64,000 nt of DNA, taken from NCBI GenBank assembly GCA_047632595.1, contig JBLIDK010000001.1, forward strand, positions 62,001 to 126,000, written 5' to 3'. Origin of the DNA: JBLIDK01 sp047632595 (GTDB lineage: Bacteria > Bacteroidota > Bacteroidia > Sphingobacteriales > Sphingobacteriaceae). A model generated the notes under the pieces. That model was not told the origin of the DNA and ran no database searches. It saw nothing but the letters and a program-made list of their open reading frames with translations. Made by a program: the position numbers and the translations under genes. This document shows positions 40,469 through 49,490 of this stretch, piece after piece; within the stretch, counting starts at the first letter, position 1, and every line of letters begins with the position of its first letter.

Positions 40469-41755
40469 TTAAACAAATTTAAAACTTTTACCGGGATAAT
40501 AGGCACACTCCCCTAATTCTTGCTCAATTCGAAGTAGTTGATTGTACTTTGAAACTCTATCTGACCTTGATGCTGAACCCGTTTTAATTTGTCCTGTATT
40601 CAATGCCACAGCTAAGTCGGCAATGGTATTATCTTCTGTTTCTCCTGAACGGTGACTCATTACCGAAGTAAATCCATGCTTATGTGCATGCTCTACCGCT
40701 TCAATTGTTTCACTCAAGGTTCCAATTTGGTTTACCTTAACTAGAATTGAATTGGCTATTCCTTCTTTAGTTCCTCGCTCTAATCTTTTGGTGTTCGTTA
40801 CAAATAAATCATCACCAACCAATTGAATTTTATCTCCAAGCTCATCAGTTAATTGCTTCCAACCATCCCAATCATCTTCTCCTAAACCATCTTCAATTGA
40901 AATAATTGGGTACTTTTTAGCCCAATCAGCCCAAAAGCTCACCATTTCTGAAGTGGTTAATTCATCTCCTGTTGATTTATGCAATCGGTACACCTTCTTT
41001 TCTTCGTCGTAAAACTCAGTAGCTGCAGCATCCATGGCAATGTAAACATCTTCACCAGGTCGGTAACCTGCTTTTTCAATGGCCATTAATACCGTTTCAA
41101 TTGCTTCTTGGTTCGACTTAATATTTGGAGCAAAACCACCTTCATCTCCAACATTAGTAGAATAACCTTTAGACTTTAACACACTTTTTAAGTGATGGAA
41201 AATCTCCACTCCCATTCTAAGAGCATCTGAAAAACGTTCAGCACCCACTGGCATTACCATAAATTCCTGAAAATCGATTGAATTATCAGCATGGGCACCA
41301 CCATTTAATATGTTCATCATTGGGATAGGTAGCGTACAAGCATTCACTCCACCTACATATCTATACAAAGGTTGCTTACTTTCTTGTGCTGCTGCATGTG
41401 CCGTTGCTAAAGATACTCCCAAGATTGCATTGGCACCAAAATTCGCTTTATTCGGAGTGCCATCCATTTCCAACATCAACTTATCTAAAAGTTTTTGTTC
41501 AAAAACATCAAAACCCCTTAATTGTGGCTCAATTTTATTATTTACGTTTTCAACCGCTTTAAGAACACCTTTGCCTAAATACACGCTATCATCGTAATCT
41601 CTTAATTCAACCGCTTCATGCATGCCCGTAGAAGCTCCAGATGGCACAGCAGCTCTTCCAAGTATGCCATTGCTTGTAAGTACATCCACTTCAATTGTGG
41701 GGTTCCCTCTTGAATCTAATATCTGTCGAGCGGTAATGTTATGAATTAAACTCAT
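40469..41755 (-). CDS. eno: enolase
   Basis: 428 aa glycolytic enzyme converting 2-phosphoglycerate to phosphoenolpyruvate. It has ITARQILDSRGNPTIEVDV, GASTGMHEAVELRD, MMNILNGGAHADNSIDFQEF, NVGDEGGFAPNI, ISIEDGLGEDDW, LVKVNQIGT and SHRSGETEDNTIADLAV, in order. PEP made here feeds NeuB as well as glycolysis. It sits between carA and the DivIC-like gene on the minus strand. Confidence 0.97.
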   Translation of the reverse strand: MSLIHNITARQILDSRGNPTIEVDVLTSNGILGRAAVPSGASTGMHEAVELRDYDDSVYLGKGVLKAVENVNNKIEPQLRGFDVFEQKLLDKLMLEMDGTPNKANFGANAILGVSLATAHAAAQESKQPLYRYVGGVNACTLPIPMMNILNGGAHADNSIDFQEFMVMPVGAERFSDALRMGVEIFHHLKSVLKSKGYSTNVGDEGGFAPNIKSNQEAIETVLMAIEKAGYRPGEDVYIAMDAAATEFYDEEKKVYRLHKSTGDELTTSEMVSFWADWAKKYPIISIEDGLGEDDWDGWKQLTDELGDKIQLVGDDLFVTNTKRLERGTKEGIANSILVKVNQIGTLSETIEAVEHAHKHGFTSVMSHRSGETEDNTIADLAVALNTGQIKTGSASRSDRVSKYNQLLRIEQELGECAYYPGKSFKFV

Positions 41756-41783
41756 TTAAGTTATCTTTTTTAAGATTGCGTTG

Positions 41784-42899
41784 TTAAGCAGTTTGTTCTA
41801 CTGATACGATACTGTTGATGAAATCATCAAATAAGTAACGACTATCATGTGGACCTGGTGAAGATTCTGGGTGATATTGAACCGAAAATGCTGTTTTATT
41901 TATTACTCTCAATCCTTCAACCGATTGATCATTCAAGTTAATGTGAGTTAACTCAGCATCCTTACATGCTTTAATACTTGCCTCATCCACTGCAAATCCG
42001 TGATTTTGTGATGTGATTTCACAACCACCAGTTAGTAGATTCTTTACTGGATGATTCAAGCCTCTATGCCCATGGTGCATTTTATAGGTGGTCATTCCAC
42101 AAGCTTGAGCCAATATTTGATGTCCTAAACAGATACCAAATAACGGATGATTGTTGTCTAAGATTTCTTTTACCGTTTCAACCGCATAAGGCATTGCTGA
42201 AGGATCTCCAGGACCGTTACTAATAAAGAAACCATCTGGCTTGTATTCCATCATTTCCTTATAGGTAGTTTTTGCTGGGAATACTTTTAGTTTGCACCCT
42301 CTAGCTACAAGGCATTTTAAGATGTTTCTTTTTACTCCAAGATCTAAAACTGCTACTTTAATTTCGGCTGTTTCTTCCCCCATTTCGTAGCTTTCTTTTG
42401 TCGATACTACTGAACTCAATTCTAAACCTACCATAGATGGTACGTCTTTTAATTTTTTTAGTAATTCTTCAACATCGGTAGTTTCAGAAGAAATGATGGC
42501 ATTCATTGCTCCCTTACTTCGAATATGACGTACAATTTGACGGGTATCTACATTTGAAATGCCAACAACCCCTTGGTCCATAAAGTAATCTTGAATAGAC
42601 TCTTTAGCCTCCGCGCGACTGTAATTGGTGGAGAAGTTTCTACAAACCAATCCTGAAATTTTCATCTCATTCGATTCTCTTTCTTCTTCATGGATTCCGT
42701 AATTTCCAATATGAACATTGGTAGTCACCATTATTTGTCCGAAATACGATGGATCAGTAAAAATTTCTTGATATCCAGTCATTCCAGTATTGAAACAAAT
42801 TTCGCCAGTTGTTGTCCCTATTTTACCCGCTGCATTGCCTTGAAATACGCTTCCGTCCTCTAAAACTAATACTGCTGGAATTTTTTCGTAGATTGTCAT
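41784..42899 (-). CDS. carA: carbamoyl phosphate synthase small subunit
   Basis: 371 aa glutaminase subunit that supplies ammonia to CarB for arginine and pyrimidine synthesis. It has AVLVLEDGSVFQGNAAG, TGMTGYQEIFTDPSYFGQIM, the class I amidotransferase motif FGICLGHQILAQACG with nucleophile Cys, and VQYHPESSPGPHDS with the catalytic His-Glu pair. I chose ATG 42899 because the frame's first ATG (42932) lies upstream of a -7 box at 42916-42923; transcripts from that promoter would start close to 42910. In many Flavobacteria carA lies directly after rplQ; here 3.4 kb intervene. Confidence 0.95.
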   Translation of the reverse strand: MTIYEKIPAVLVLEDGSVFQGNAAGKIGTTTGEICFNTGMTGYQEIFTDPSYFGQIMVTTNVHIGNYGIHEEERESNEMKISGLVCRNFSTNYSRAEAKESIQDYFMDQGVVGISNVDTRQIVRHIRSKGAMNAIISSETTDVEELLKKLKDVPSMVGLELSSVVSTKESYEMGEETAEIKVAVLDLGVKRNILKCLVARGCKLKVFPAKTTYKEMMEYKPDGFFISNGPGDPSAMPYAVETVKEILDNNHPLFGICLGHQILAQACGMTTYKMHHGHRGLNHPVKNLLTGGCEITSQNHGFAVDEASIKACKDAELTHINLNDQSVEGLRVINKTAFSVQYHPESSPGPHDSRYLFDDFINSIVSVEQTA

Positions 42900-42915
42900 A
42901 ACTCGTAGATTTTGG

Positions 42916-42923
42916 CAAAGATA
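42916..42923 (-). promoter_or_regulatory. -7 box of carA
   Basis: TATCTTTG on the minus strand, an exact TAnnTTTG match 16 bp before ATG 42899. It lies within the longer open frame and decides the start. Confidence 0.55.
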
Positions 42924-42965
42924 ATAAATCATAGCGCTTAACTTTACCTATATTCATGGATAAAT

Positions 42966-44528
42966 ATGATTTTACATTTCTTTAGAAAATATTTCACCCC
43001 ATTTACCTCATTGTTGGGCTTTTCGCTGGTCAATGTTTTTTTAATTTGGATTCATCCTAATTTTATAACTCTTGATGGGCAGCTGCATACGTACAATGCG
43101 TTTGTCTTTCTACAAATGGTTACTGATAGCTCTCACTTCTTTCATCAGTTTCTAGAATTTAACTTCAGTCTATTCCCAAATTGGACCTCAACTGCTATTC
43201 TTAGCATTTTACATGTTGTTTTTACGCCAAAAGCAACTTATCTACTATTCTTAACCCTCCTTACTTTATCACTTCCCATAGCCTTTTATTTCTGCATCAA
43301 GCAAATTTCAAAACCCAACTTTTTAATATTATTGATTTTGCCTTTCATTTGGCATCGTATGTTTTTTTTAGGGTTTTTAAACTTCTCTTTAAGTTTAGCT
43401 ATTCTTTTTATCTGTATTGCCTTTTTAATTAAAGCATTAAAAAACCTTAGCGGGATGAACTTACTGCTCTTATTATTAAGTAGCATCTTACTTTTCTTTA
43501 CCCATCCTGTGGCTTCTTTAGTCTTTTTTATTTTCGCTGGAATTTATGCTGCCTTTACAATTAACGCAAATTACCATTGGGTTAGTAAGATTTTACCTTT
43601 TCTGGCTATTGGTCCTGCAATGTGGCTTTTTGCCCGATGGGTTTTATCCAACAAAAAAGACAGTGGTGATTTTTTTGTAAGTCGGTGGAATTGGGAGTTC
43701 TTTAAAGATTTTTCATCCATGAAAATGCTTCAAACCTTTTCTGCAACTGAAGGAATGATTCTAAAGTTCTTGGCGATTACTATTCTCCTAACTTTTGTTA
43801 TTCAACTGTACCTGAATCGAAAGAACACCATTAGCACTGTAATTTCAATTACAGCATTGGCGGTTTTAATACTGAGTTTTTCTGTGTCGATGACCTTTGG
43901 TGGTGGCGAGGTGATAATTCCACGCTTAGTCCTTTTGTTTTATATTCTTGCTTTAGCAGCCATCTCCTCTACCCAAGTCCCTAAAATAGCAAGTAAAATT
44001 TTGTCAATAATTTTTGTAGTATTTTGGGCATTCAATCTGTATGAATGCTATCCAAAACACCTAGAAATAGCAAATAAAGCGAAGGGAATAGCTGAAATCA
44101 TTCTACCAAGTACTCCACATACCGTTTTGTTATTAAACTTTAATCCAGGTAGGTCGGCTGCACCAGCTAATTATCCCAAAACCAGTTTCTATCGACATAT
44201 TGATGCAGGATTAAATTATAATGAAAACACCTTATTAGTTCAGAATTTGTTAGCTCACACCAACTATTCTCCGGTTAAATGGAAAAGCAATAAAGATCCC
44301 TACTTACATCTAACAGCTACTGGCTTTAATGAAGAAATGGAACAACTTCCTCCAAAAGTTAATATTTCAAAATTCGAGAAACAAACGCACTCAAAAGTTG
44401 ATTATGTTTTCGTTTGGGGAGCTCAAGAGTTTGCACCCTACAGCGAAAGTTATTTTGAAGGAACAAATTATCATTTAGCTAAAACCCTACCTAAAATCTT
44501 TTTGTTTAAACGTTTTGAATTGAAATAG
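42966..44528 (+). CDS. polytopic inner-membrane protein, conserved hypothetical
   Basis: 520 aa with about ten or more hydrophobic segments (for example FTSLLGFSLVNVFLIWI, LLFLTLLTLSLPIAFYF, LLILPFIWHRMFFLGFLNF, LLLLLLSSILLFF). It has an early loop with an acidic residue (NFITLDGQLHTYNAF) and a soluble C-terminal 100 residues. The acidic residue in the first outer loop and the helix pattern recall GT-C-type glycosyltransferases, but I see no firm motif, so the function is open. It begins 66 bp from the divergent carA start and precedes a metalloprotease lipoprotein by 13 bp, so both are probably cotranscribed. Confidence 0.65.
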   Translation: MILHFFRKYFTPFTSLLGFSLVNVFLIWIHPNFITLDGQLHTYNAFVFLQMVTDSSHFFHQFLEFNFSLFPNWTSTAILSILHVVFTPKATYLLFLTLLTLSLPIAFYFCIKQISKPNFLILLILPFIWHRMFFLGFLNFSLSLAILFICIAFLIKALKNLSGMNLLLLLLSSILLFFTHPVASLVFFIFAGIYAAFTINANYHWVSKILPFLAIGPAMWLFARWVLSNKKDSGDFFVSRWNWEFFKDFSSMKMLQTFSATEGMILKFLAITILLTFVIQLYLNRKNTISTVISITALAVLILSFSVSMTFGGGEVIIPRLVLLFYILALAAISSTQVPKIASKILSIIFVVFWAFNLYECYPKHLEIANKAKGIAEIILPSTPHTVLLLNFNPGRSAAPANYPKTSFYRHIDAGLNYNENTLLVQNLLAHTNYSPVKWKSNKDPYLHLTATGFNEEMEQLPPKVNISKFEKQTHSKVDYVFVWGAQEFAPYSESYFEGTNYHLAKTLPKIFLFKRFELK

Positions 44529-44541
44529 CTCAAACAATTTA

Positions 44542-45639
44542 ATGATTAGAGCAGGGGTATATTTTTTACTAATTTTTCTATTAGCCATTTCTTCTTGTAA
44601 GAAACCTCAAGCGCTTGTTTACGATTACGATACAACGGCTAAACGATCATTAGTACCAAGAGATTCCTATTTACCTTGGGATGAAACTACAATCCCAATA
44701 AAAACCATACGCTTAGTTTCACATGTCATTTTAAAAAATGATTCAACAGGCAATTTTCCTAACACTTTCTCCAGTCGATACTTTTTATCACAAGTACTAA
44801 TGGGACATATGAACAGCTGGATGGCCCAACACAAGCCACTTCATCTTGAATCGAGCTCACAATACATTAAAGACACTCGTATTCGATTTGTAATGGATAT
44901 TAACCATGTGTTTTTCCACGCAGATGAAGAGTTTTACGACATAAGTGATAAATACGCAGGGTCTGAAGGCAGAAAAATGCGCAAAAAATATGTTGAGTAT
45001 GATTCTACCATGGTTCATAAAGAGGATGCTATACACATTTTCTGGATTGGCATTGATGATGGAGCACTTTCTAGTGGAATTGGAGATAAATCTTTTATAA
45101 TAATGGATGGAGGAGAAAGGGTGGATCCATTAGACACTAAAAGACATCCTCATGAAGCAAGTAAATGGTTGAAACATGAACTAGGCCATTCATTTGGGTT
45201 ACTTCACACTTTTCCTACCGATGATTGCGACGACACTCCAGTAAATTTGGGGTGTTGGTCCAATGGTTATCCTGCAGACAATCCTGCTTGTTCAGTTGCA
45301 AGCAGCAATATAATGGATTACAATGCCTATCAATACTCTATATCAGAATGCCAAATAGCAAAAGTTCACTGGGCATTAGATGGAAATTTGGGTAATATTA
45401 GTGATGTGGTCGTAGATGAATGGAATGTCTTTGATTCGAATACCACCTTCTTAAACTCTTTAAACGATACCATTTACTGGAAAACTCGACAACGATTTAA
45501 AGGGAATATTGAAATCCCAAAAAATAAAGTTTTAATTATCTCCGCTCCTGTAGATATGCCAAAAGAGGCAGTATTCATTTTGGGTAAGAAGTCAAAAATT
45601 ATTCAACGATATCCGCAGGAATTGCGGTTTGAAAATTAG
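44542..45639 (+). CDS. zinc metalloprotease lipoprotein, M43 (pappalysin)-like
   Basis: 365 aa exported lipoprotein (signal ending LLAISSC, Cys19). The catalytic motif KHELGHSFGLLHTF fits HExxHxxGxxH of metzincins with the HTF that marks family M43. Then come DDCDDTPVNLGC and SSNIMDYNAYQYSISECQ, which carries the Met-turn. Paired cysteines around this region fit disulphides in the envelope. Expected to cleave peptides or proteins outside the inner membrane. No C-terminal sorting domain is present. The last 90 residues after the protease part are beta-rich (FKGNIEIPKNKVLIISAPVD). It is the second gene of a probable pair with 42966. Confidence 0.8.
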   Translation: MIRAGVYFLLIFLLAISSCKKPQALVYDYDTTAKRSLVPRDSYLPWDETTIPIKTIRLVSHVILKNDSTGNFPNTFSSRYFLSQVLMGHMNSWMAQHKPLHLESSSQYIKDTRIRFVMDINHVFFHADEEFYDISDKYAGSEGRKMRKKYVEYDSTMVHKEDAIHIFWIGIDDGALSSGIGDKSFIIMDGGERVDPLDTKRHPHEASKWLKHELGHSFGLLHTFPTDDCDDTPVNLGCWSNGYPADNPACSVASSNIMDYNAYQYSISECQIAKVHWALDGNLGNISDVVVDEWNVFDSNTTFLNSLNDTIYWKTRQRFKGNIEIPKNKVLIISAPVDMPKEAVFILGKKSKIIQRYPQELRFEN

Positions 45640-45684
45640 AAAGACGGTTTTAAGATTGATTATTCTTCCATTTTTTTATTTTCA

Positions 45685-46107
45685 TTATTGAGCCCCATTG
45701 AAGCTTAATTCTGTAAACGCAACAATTAACCTACCGTCTTCTGAATTTTTAATTTCCACTCCGCCACCAGATTCACCTGCTTCTGTAGTTGAGCTCAAAC
45801 TATTGGACTTAAATTTAACATCCGTTTTCATTAAAACATTTCCGGCTTTATCCTTAGCTTCAAATTCATACTTACCAAAGGATAGATTTAAAGAAAACAA
45901 GGAATCCAAAGTTTCTTGCGAAGCTTCATTACTATTAATGGTGGTATCTCGATGAGGTAATACACCTTTCTCTTCACCGTCTATATAAAGTGTGTATTGT
46001 TTATTTGAGTCTCCAACTGTATAAAAGTAGGAATCTTGTTTATTCTCTTTCTTGCAAGCAGATAGCAATACCATTAAAACAACTGTTGCTAAATAAAATG
46101 ACTTCAT
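45685..46107 (-). CDS. small hypothetical lipoprotein
   Basis: 140 aa with a lipoprotein signal ending LMVLLSAC (Cys18). The body has YFYTVGDSNKQYTLYIDGEE, LNLSFGKYEFEAKDKAGNVL and ESGGGVEIKNSEDGRLIVAF, a beta-sandwich-like pattern with conserved glycines. I do not recognise a family. It converges on the metalloprotease gene. Confidence 0.6.
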   Translation of the reverse strand: MKSFYLATVVLMVLLSACKKENKQDSYFYTVGDSNKQYTLYIDGEEKGVLPHRDTTINSNEASQETLDSLFSLNLSFGKYEFEAKDKAGNVLMKTDVKFKSNSLSSTTEAGESGGGVEIKNSEDGRLIVAFTELSFNGAQ

Positions 46108-46151
46108 GGTAATTATTTTAGTTCACATGCAATTTAATAAATAAAAAGCAC

Positions 46152-46190
46152 AAAAAAACCCCGACAATTAGACTACGTCTACTGTCAGGG
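46152..46190 (-). terminator. terminator of the ribosomal superoperon
   Basis: On the minus strand the arms 46190-46177 and 46173-46159 pair with one bulge across a 3-nt loop, followed by a run of T on the transcript strand. It lies about 130 bp after the rplQ stop. A second perfect 11-bp hairpin with a 3-nt loop (46233-46257) lies between rplQ and it; a 17-bp palindrome sits at about 46275. These may protect the mRNA end. Confidence 0.7.
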
Positions 46191-46317
46191 TATTTGATAT
46201 TTTTAGTGAGTTGGTTTCTCAGTAATATAATCAGAAGTAAAAATAGTTTTTACTTCTTTTTGTAAAACCAACAACAGACATTGTCTGTTCGTGTGGAATC
46301 TTATTTTCTAGAAAAAA

Positions 46318-46866
46318 TTACTCTTTTTCTTCTTTATCTTCGCTATCCACAGCCTTTGGCGCTTCCGCTTTTGGTGCTTCTGCCTCAGGTGCTTCTTCTA
46401 CTTTAGTTTCAGTAGTTGCTTCCGTTGGTGTTGCTTCTTCACTACCACTGCCTCTTCTAGATCTTCTAGTTTTAGCTTTAGCAGGTTTCGCATCTTTAAG
46501 CATTAACTCATTGTAATCAACAAGCTCAATTAATGCCATATCAGCACCATCACCTAAACGATGGTCAACTTTTATAATACGAGTATATCCACCTGGACGA
46601 TCTCCTACTTTTTGTATAACGTTTCTGAATAATTCGTTCACACCTTCTTTATCTTGAAGGTATCTGAATACTTTTCTTCTGTTATGCGTAGTATCTTCTT
46701 TCGCGCTAGTGATTATCGGCTCTACAAATACACGTAGTGCCTTCGCCTTTGCTTCGGTAGTTTTAATCCGTTTGTGAATTAATAGAGACGTTGCCATGTT
46801 GCTCAACATTGCTTCTCTGTGCCCCTTTTGGCGACCTAAATGGTTAAATTTCTTTCCGTGTCTCAT
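46318..46866 (-). CDS. rplQ: 50S ribosomal protein L17 (bL17) with acidic tail
   Basis: 182 aa. The conserved core starts RHGKKFNHLGRQKGHREAML and includes IHKRIKTTEAKAKALRVFVE and VGDRPGGYTRIIKVDHRLGD. It is followed by a tail of about 65 residues, mainly Glu, Ala, Pro and Thr (VEEAPEAEAPKAEAPKA). The core is about as long as L17 elsewhere; tails of this kind are frequent in Bacteroidota. Last gene of the superoperon, one base after rpoA. Confidence 0.95.
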   Translation of the reverse strand: MRHGKKFNHLGRQKGHREAMLSNMATSLLIHKRIKTTEAKAKALRVFVEPIITSAKEDTTHNRRKVFRYLQDKEGVNELFRNVIQKVGDRPGGYTRIIKVDHRLGDGADMALIELVDYNELMLKDAKPAKAKTRRSRRGSGSEEATPTEATTETKVEEAPEAEAPKAEAPKAVDSEDKEEKE

Positions 46867-46867
46867 T

Positions 46868-47860
46868 TTATTCTTCGTCTAACCTATACTTTGCTAGGTT
46901 CATTCCAAATGAAAGTCCTTTAGACTTAACTAAATCTTGTATTTCAGTAAGTGATTTCTTACCAAAATTTCTGAACTTCAACATATCTGCAACATCGTAA
47001 GTAACTAAATCGCCTAATGATTGAATGTTCGCTGCTTTTAAGCAGTTTAATGCACGTACTGAAAGATCTAAATCGTTTAATGGAGTTTTTAAGATTTTTC
47101 TCATGTGAAGAATTTCTTCATCCACTTCATTTTTAGATTCAGACGCTTGAGTTTCTAGCATAATTTTCTCATCACTAAACAACATAAAGTGTTGGATAAG
47201 AATTTTAGCTGCTTCTTTTAATGCATCTTCAGGATGTATTGAACCATCAGAAGTAATTTCAATTACTAATTGTTCAAAATCCGTTTTTTGTTCAACTCTA
47301 AAGTTTTCAACTCTGTACTTTACGTTTCTGATTGGAGTGTAGATTGAATCAATTGGAATGTAACCAATTGGTGCATCTTCTACTTTGTTCTCTTCAGCAG
47401 GAACATATCCTCTACCTTTTCCGATAAGTATTTCAAACTCTAAATCCACTGATGAATCTAAGTTGCAAATAACTAAGTCTGGGTTAAGAACCTCAAAATT
47501 GTTTGAAAACTTTTGAAGATCACCTGCAGTTAAAACATCTTTATTCTTAATAGAAACAAATATTTTTTCTGACTCTTCAGCTTCTTCTCTTTTCTTAAAC
47601 CTAACTTGTTTAAAGTTAAGAACGATTTCAGTTACGTCTTCTACTACACCTTTAATTGTAGAGAATTCGTGAGGAACGCCATTAATTTTAATACCAGTAA
47701 TCGCATAACCTTCTAATGAAGAAAGTAGAATTCTACGCAATGCGTTACCTATCGTTACTCCGAAACCTGGTTCTAACGGTCTAAATTCAAAAAGTCCGTG
47801 AAAATCATCGGCTTTTTGCATTATTACTTTATCGGGTCTTTGAAAATCTAATATTGCCAT
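46868..47860 (-). CDS. rpoA: RNA polymerase alpha subunit
   Basis: 330 aa subunit that dimerises to nucleate RNA polymerase assembly. The N-terminal domain has EFRPLEPGFGVTIGNALRRI and LLSSLEGYAITGIKINGVPH. The C-terminal domain begins near 250 (LDLSVRALNCLKAANIQSLG and FGKKSLTEIQDLV) and contacts DNA and regulators. Length is normal. It lies between rpsD and rplQ as in the canonical alpha operon. Confidence 0.97.
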   Translation of the reverse strand: MAILDFQRPDKVIMQKADDFHGLFEFRPLEPGFGVTIGNALRRILLSSLEGYAITGIKINGVPHEFSTIKGVVEDVTEIVLNFKQVRFKKREEAEESEKIFVSIKNKDVLTAGDLQKFSNNFEVLNPDLVICNLDSSVDLEFEILIGKGRGYVPAEENKVEDAPIGYIPIDSIYTPIRNVKYRVENFRVEQKTDFEQLVIEITSDGSIHPEDALKEAAKILIQHFMLFSDEKIMLETQASESKNEVDEEILHMRKILKTPLNDLDLSVRALNCLKAANIQSLGDLVTYDVADMLKFRNFGKKSLTEIQDLVKSKGLSFGMNLAKYRLDEE

Positions 47861-47904
47861 GGATGTACTCCGTGTTTATGTAATTGTGTAAATTAATTCA
47901 GTGA

Positions 47905-48513
47905 TTATTTCGAGTAAAGCTCGACAATCAACGATTCTTTAATGTTTTCAGGAATATCTTCTCTTTCAGGAAGATGTAAAAAGGTACCTGTCATGGTATC
48001 TTGATTCCATTCTAACCAGCTAAATTTAGCTGAACGATTAACAGTTAATGAATTTGTGATAGCTTCTAAAGATTTAGATTTTTCACGAACTCCAACAACA
48101 TCGCCTGGTCTTACTCTAAATGAAGCAACGTTTGTTACTACTCCATTAACAGTAATATGCTTATGACCTACTAATTGTCTAGCACTAGCTCTTGTAGGAG
48201 CTACACCTAATCTAAAAACAACATTGTCTAATCTTGCTTCTAAGAATTTCAATAGGTTTTCACCTGTGATACCGTCTTTTCTGTTTGACTCAGCAAATAA
48301 GTTTCTAAATTGCTTCTCTAAAACACCATAAGTGTATTTAGCTTTTTGCTTTTCCATCAATTGCACAGAATATTCAGAATCCTTACCTCTTCTACGAGAA
48401 TTTCCGTGCTGTCCTGGAGGATAATTCTTCTTCTCCAAAACTTTATCAGCACCAAAAATTGGTTCTCTAAATTTCCTTGCGATCTTCGACTTTGGTCCGT
48501 TGTATTTGGCCAT
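47905..48513 (-). CDS. rpsD: 30S ribosomal protein S4 (uS4)
   Basis: 202 aa primary 16S-binding protein. It starts AKYNGPKSKIARKFREPIFG, has the S4 RNA-binding domain LEARLDNVVFRLGVAPTRAS and HKHITVNGVVTNVASFRVRP, and lacks the N-terminal four-Cys zinc site of some homologues. 44 bp separate it from rpoA. Confidence 0.97.
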   Translation of the reverse strand: MAKYNGPKSKIARKFREPIFGADKVLEKKNYPPGQHGNSRRRGKDSEYSVQLMEKQKAKYTYGVLEKQFRNLFAESNRKDGITGENLLKFLEARLDNVVFRLGVAPTRASARQLVGHKHITVNGVVTNVASFRVRPGDVVGVREKSKSLEAITNSLTVNRSAKFSWLEWNQDTMTGTFLHLPEREDIPENIKESLIVELYSK

Positions 48514-48546
48514 TGTTCTTTCTTCTAGTTAATGCGTAAAATAATA

Positions 48547-48939
48547 TTATACTCTTCTTCTCTTCGGAGGTCTACATCCGTTATGTGGAAGAGGTGTTAT
48601 GTCTCTAATAGTAGTAACTTCAATACCACTGTTTTGAATAGTACGTATTGCAGACTCTCTACCAGAACCTGGTCCTTTTACCAAAACACTTACCTTACGT
48701 AAACCTAAGTCGTGTGCTACTTTAGCACAATCACCTGCAGCTTGACCTGCAGCATAAGGAGTATTCTTTTTAGAACCTCTAAATCCCATTTTTCCTGCCG
48801 AACTCCAAGAAATTACTTGTCCTTGCATGTTCGTCAATGAAATGATGATGTTATTAAAAGATGCTGTTATGTGCGCCTGACCTATGGCCTCGACGTTAAC
48901 AACTCTTTTCTTAGATGCTTTTTTGGTGCTCTTTGCCAT
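48547..48939 (-). CDS. rpsK: 30S ribosomal protein S11 (uS11)
   Basis: 130 aa platform protein. It has AHITASFNNIIISLTNMQG, SAGKMGFRGSKKNTPYAAGQ, GPGSGRESAIRTIQNSGIEV and the ending PHNGCRPPKRRRV, all typical. It lies between rpsM and rpsD. Confidence 0.98.
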   Translation of the reverse strand: MAKSTKKASKKRVVNVEAIGQAHITASFNNIIISLTNMQGQVISWSSAGKMGFRGSKKNTPYAAGQAAGDCAKVAHDLGLRKVSVLVKGPGSGRESAIRTIQNSGIEVTTIRDITPLPHNGCRPPKRRRV

Positions 48940-48961
48940 CCTTTTATCTCTCTAAGTTTTA

Positions 48962-49339
48962 TTATTTAGTTGCCTTCTTCTTGTTAGCAACAGTTTTCTT
49001 TCTACCTTTTCTCGTACGAGCATTATTTTGAGTTCCTTGTCCACGTACAGGTAAACCTTTACGATGACGTAAACCACGGTAACAACCAATATCCATCAAA
49101 CGTTTGATGTTTGTTTGTACTTCAGAACGTAACTCTCCTTCGACTTTAATCTTTTCAGTGATGTACCCTCTAATCAAAGACAATTCATCATCATCCCATT
49201 CCTCCACTTTTTTATCGTGTGAGATTTTAGAATCATCTAAAATTTTTGCCGCGCGTGTTGGACCAATGCCGTAAACATAGGTTAGGCCAATTACGCCTCT
49301 TTTATTTTTTGGTAAATCTATACCTGCAATCCTTGCCAT
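48962..49339 (-). CDS. rpsM: 30S ribosomal protein S13 (uS13)
   Basis: 125 aa head protein contacting the P-site tRNA and 50S bridges. It starts ARIAGIDLPKNKRGVIGLTY, has IGCYRGLRHRKGLPVRGQGT, QNNARTRKGRKKT and a lysine-rich C-terminus. It follows rpmJ by 10 bp. Confidence 0.98.
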   Translation of the reverse strand: MARIAGIDLPKNKRGVIGLTYVYGIGPTRAAKILDDSKISHDKKVEEWDDDELSLIRGYITEKIKVEGELRSEVQTNIKRLMDIGCYRGLRHRKGLPVRGQGTQNNARTRKGRKKTVANKKKATK

Positions 49340-49349
49340 CTGTTATAAT

Positions 49350-49466
49350 TTAACCTTGTCTTTGTTTAAACCTAGGGTTCTTCTTATTAATAATGTACAA
49401 CTTGCCGTGTCTTCGCACGATTTTGCAATCTGCACTTCTTTTCTTTATGGACGCTCTAATTTTCAT
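49350..49466 (-). CDS. rpmJ: 50S ribosomal protein L36 (bL36), zinc-free form
   Basis: A 38-codon gene, read from ATG 49466 to the TAA at 49350-49352. The product starts MKIRASIKKRSADCKIVRR and ends NPRFKQRQG, a clear L36. The usual zinc ligands are mostly replaced (Ser11, Asn27 and Arg32; only Cys14 is kept), so it is the C-minus, zinc-independent type. It sits between infA and rpmM-like rpsM in the standard order. Confidence 0.96.
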   Translation of the reverse strand: MKIRASIKKRSADCKIVRRHGKLYIINKKNPRFKQRQG

Positions 49467-49490
49467 TATCCTCTATTTTTAAGCAACTGC

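Noticed and set aside
42900..42932. Upstream ATG of carA
   Set aside because: A TAnnTTTG box lies within this extension and the conserved N-terminus begins at 42899.
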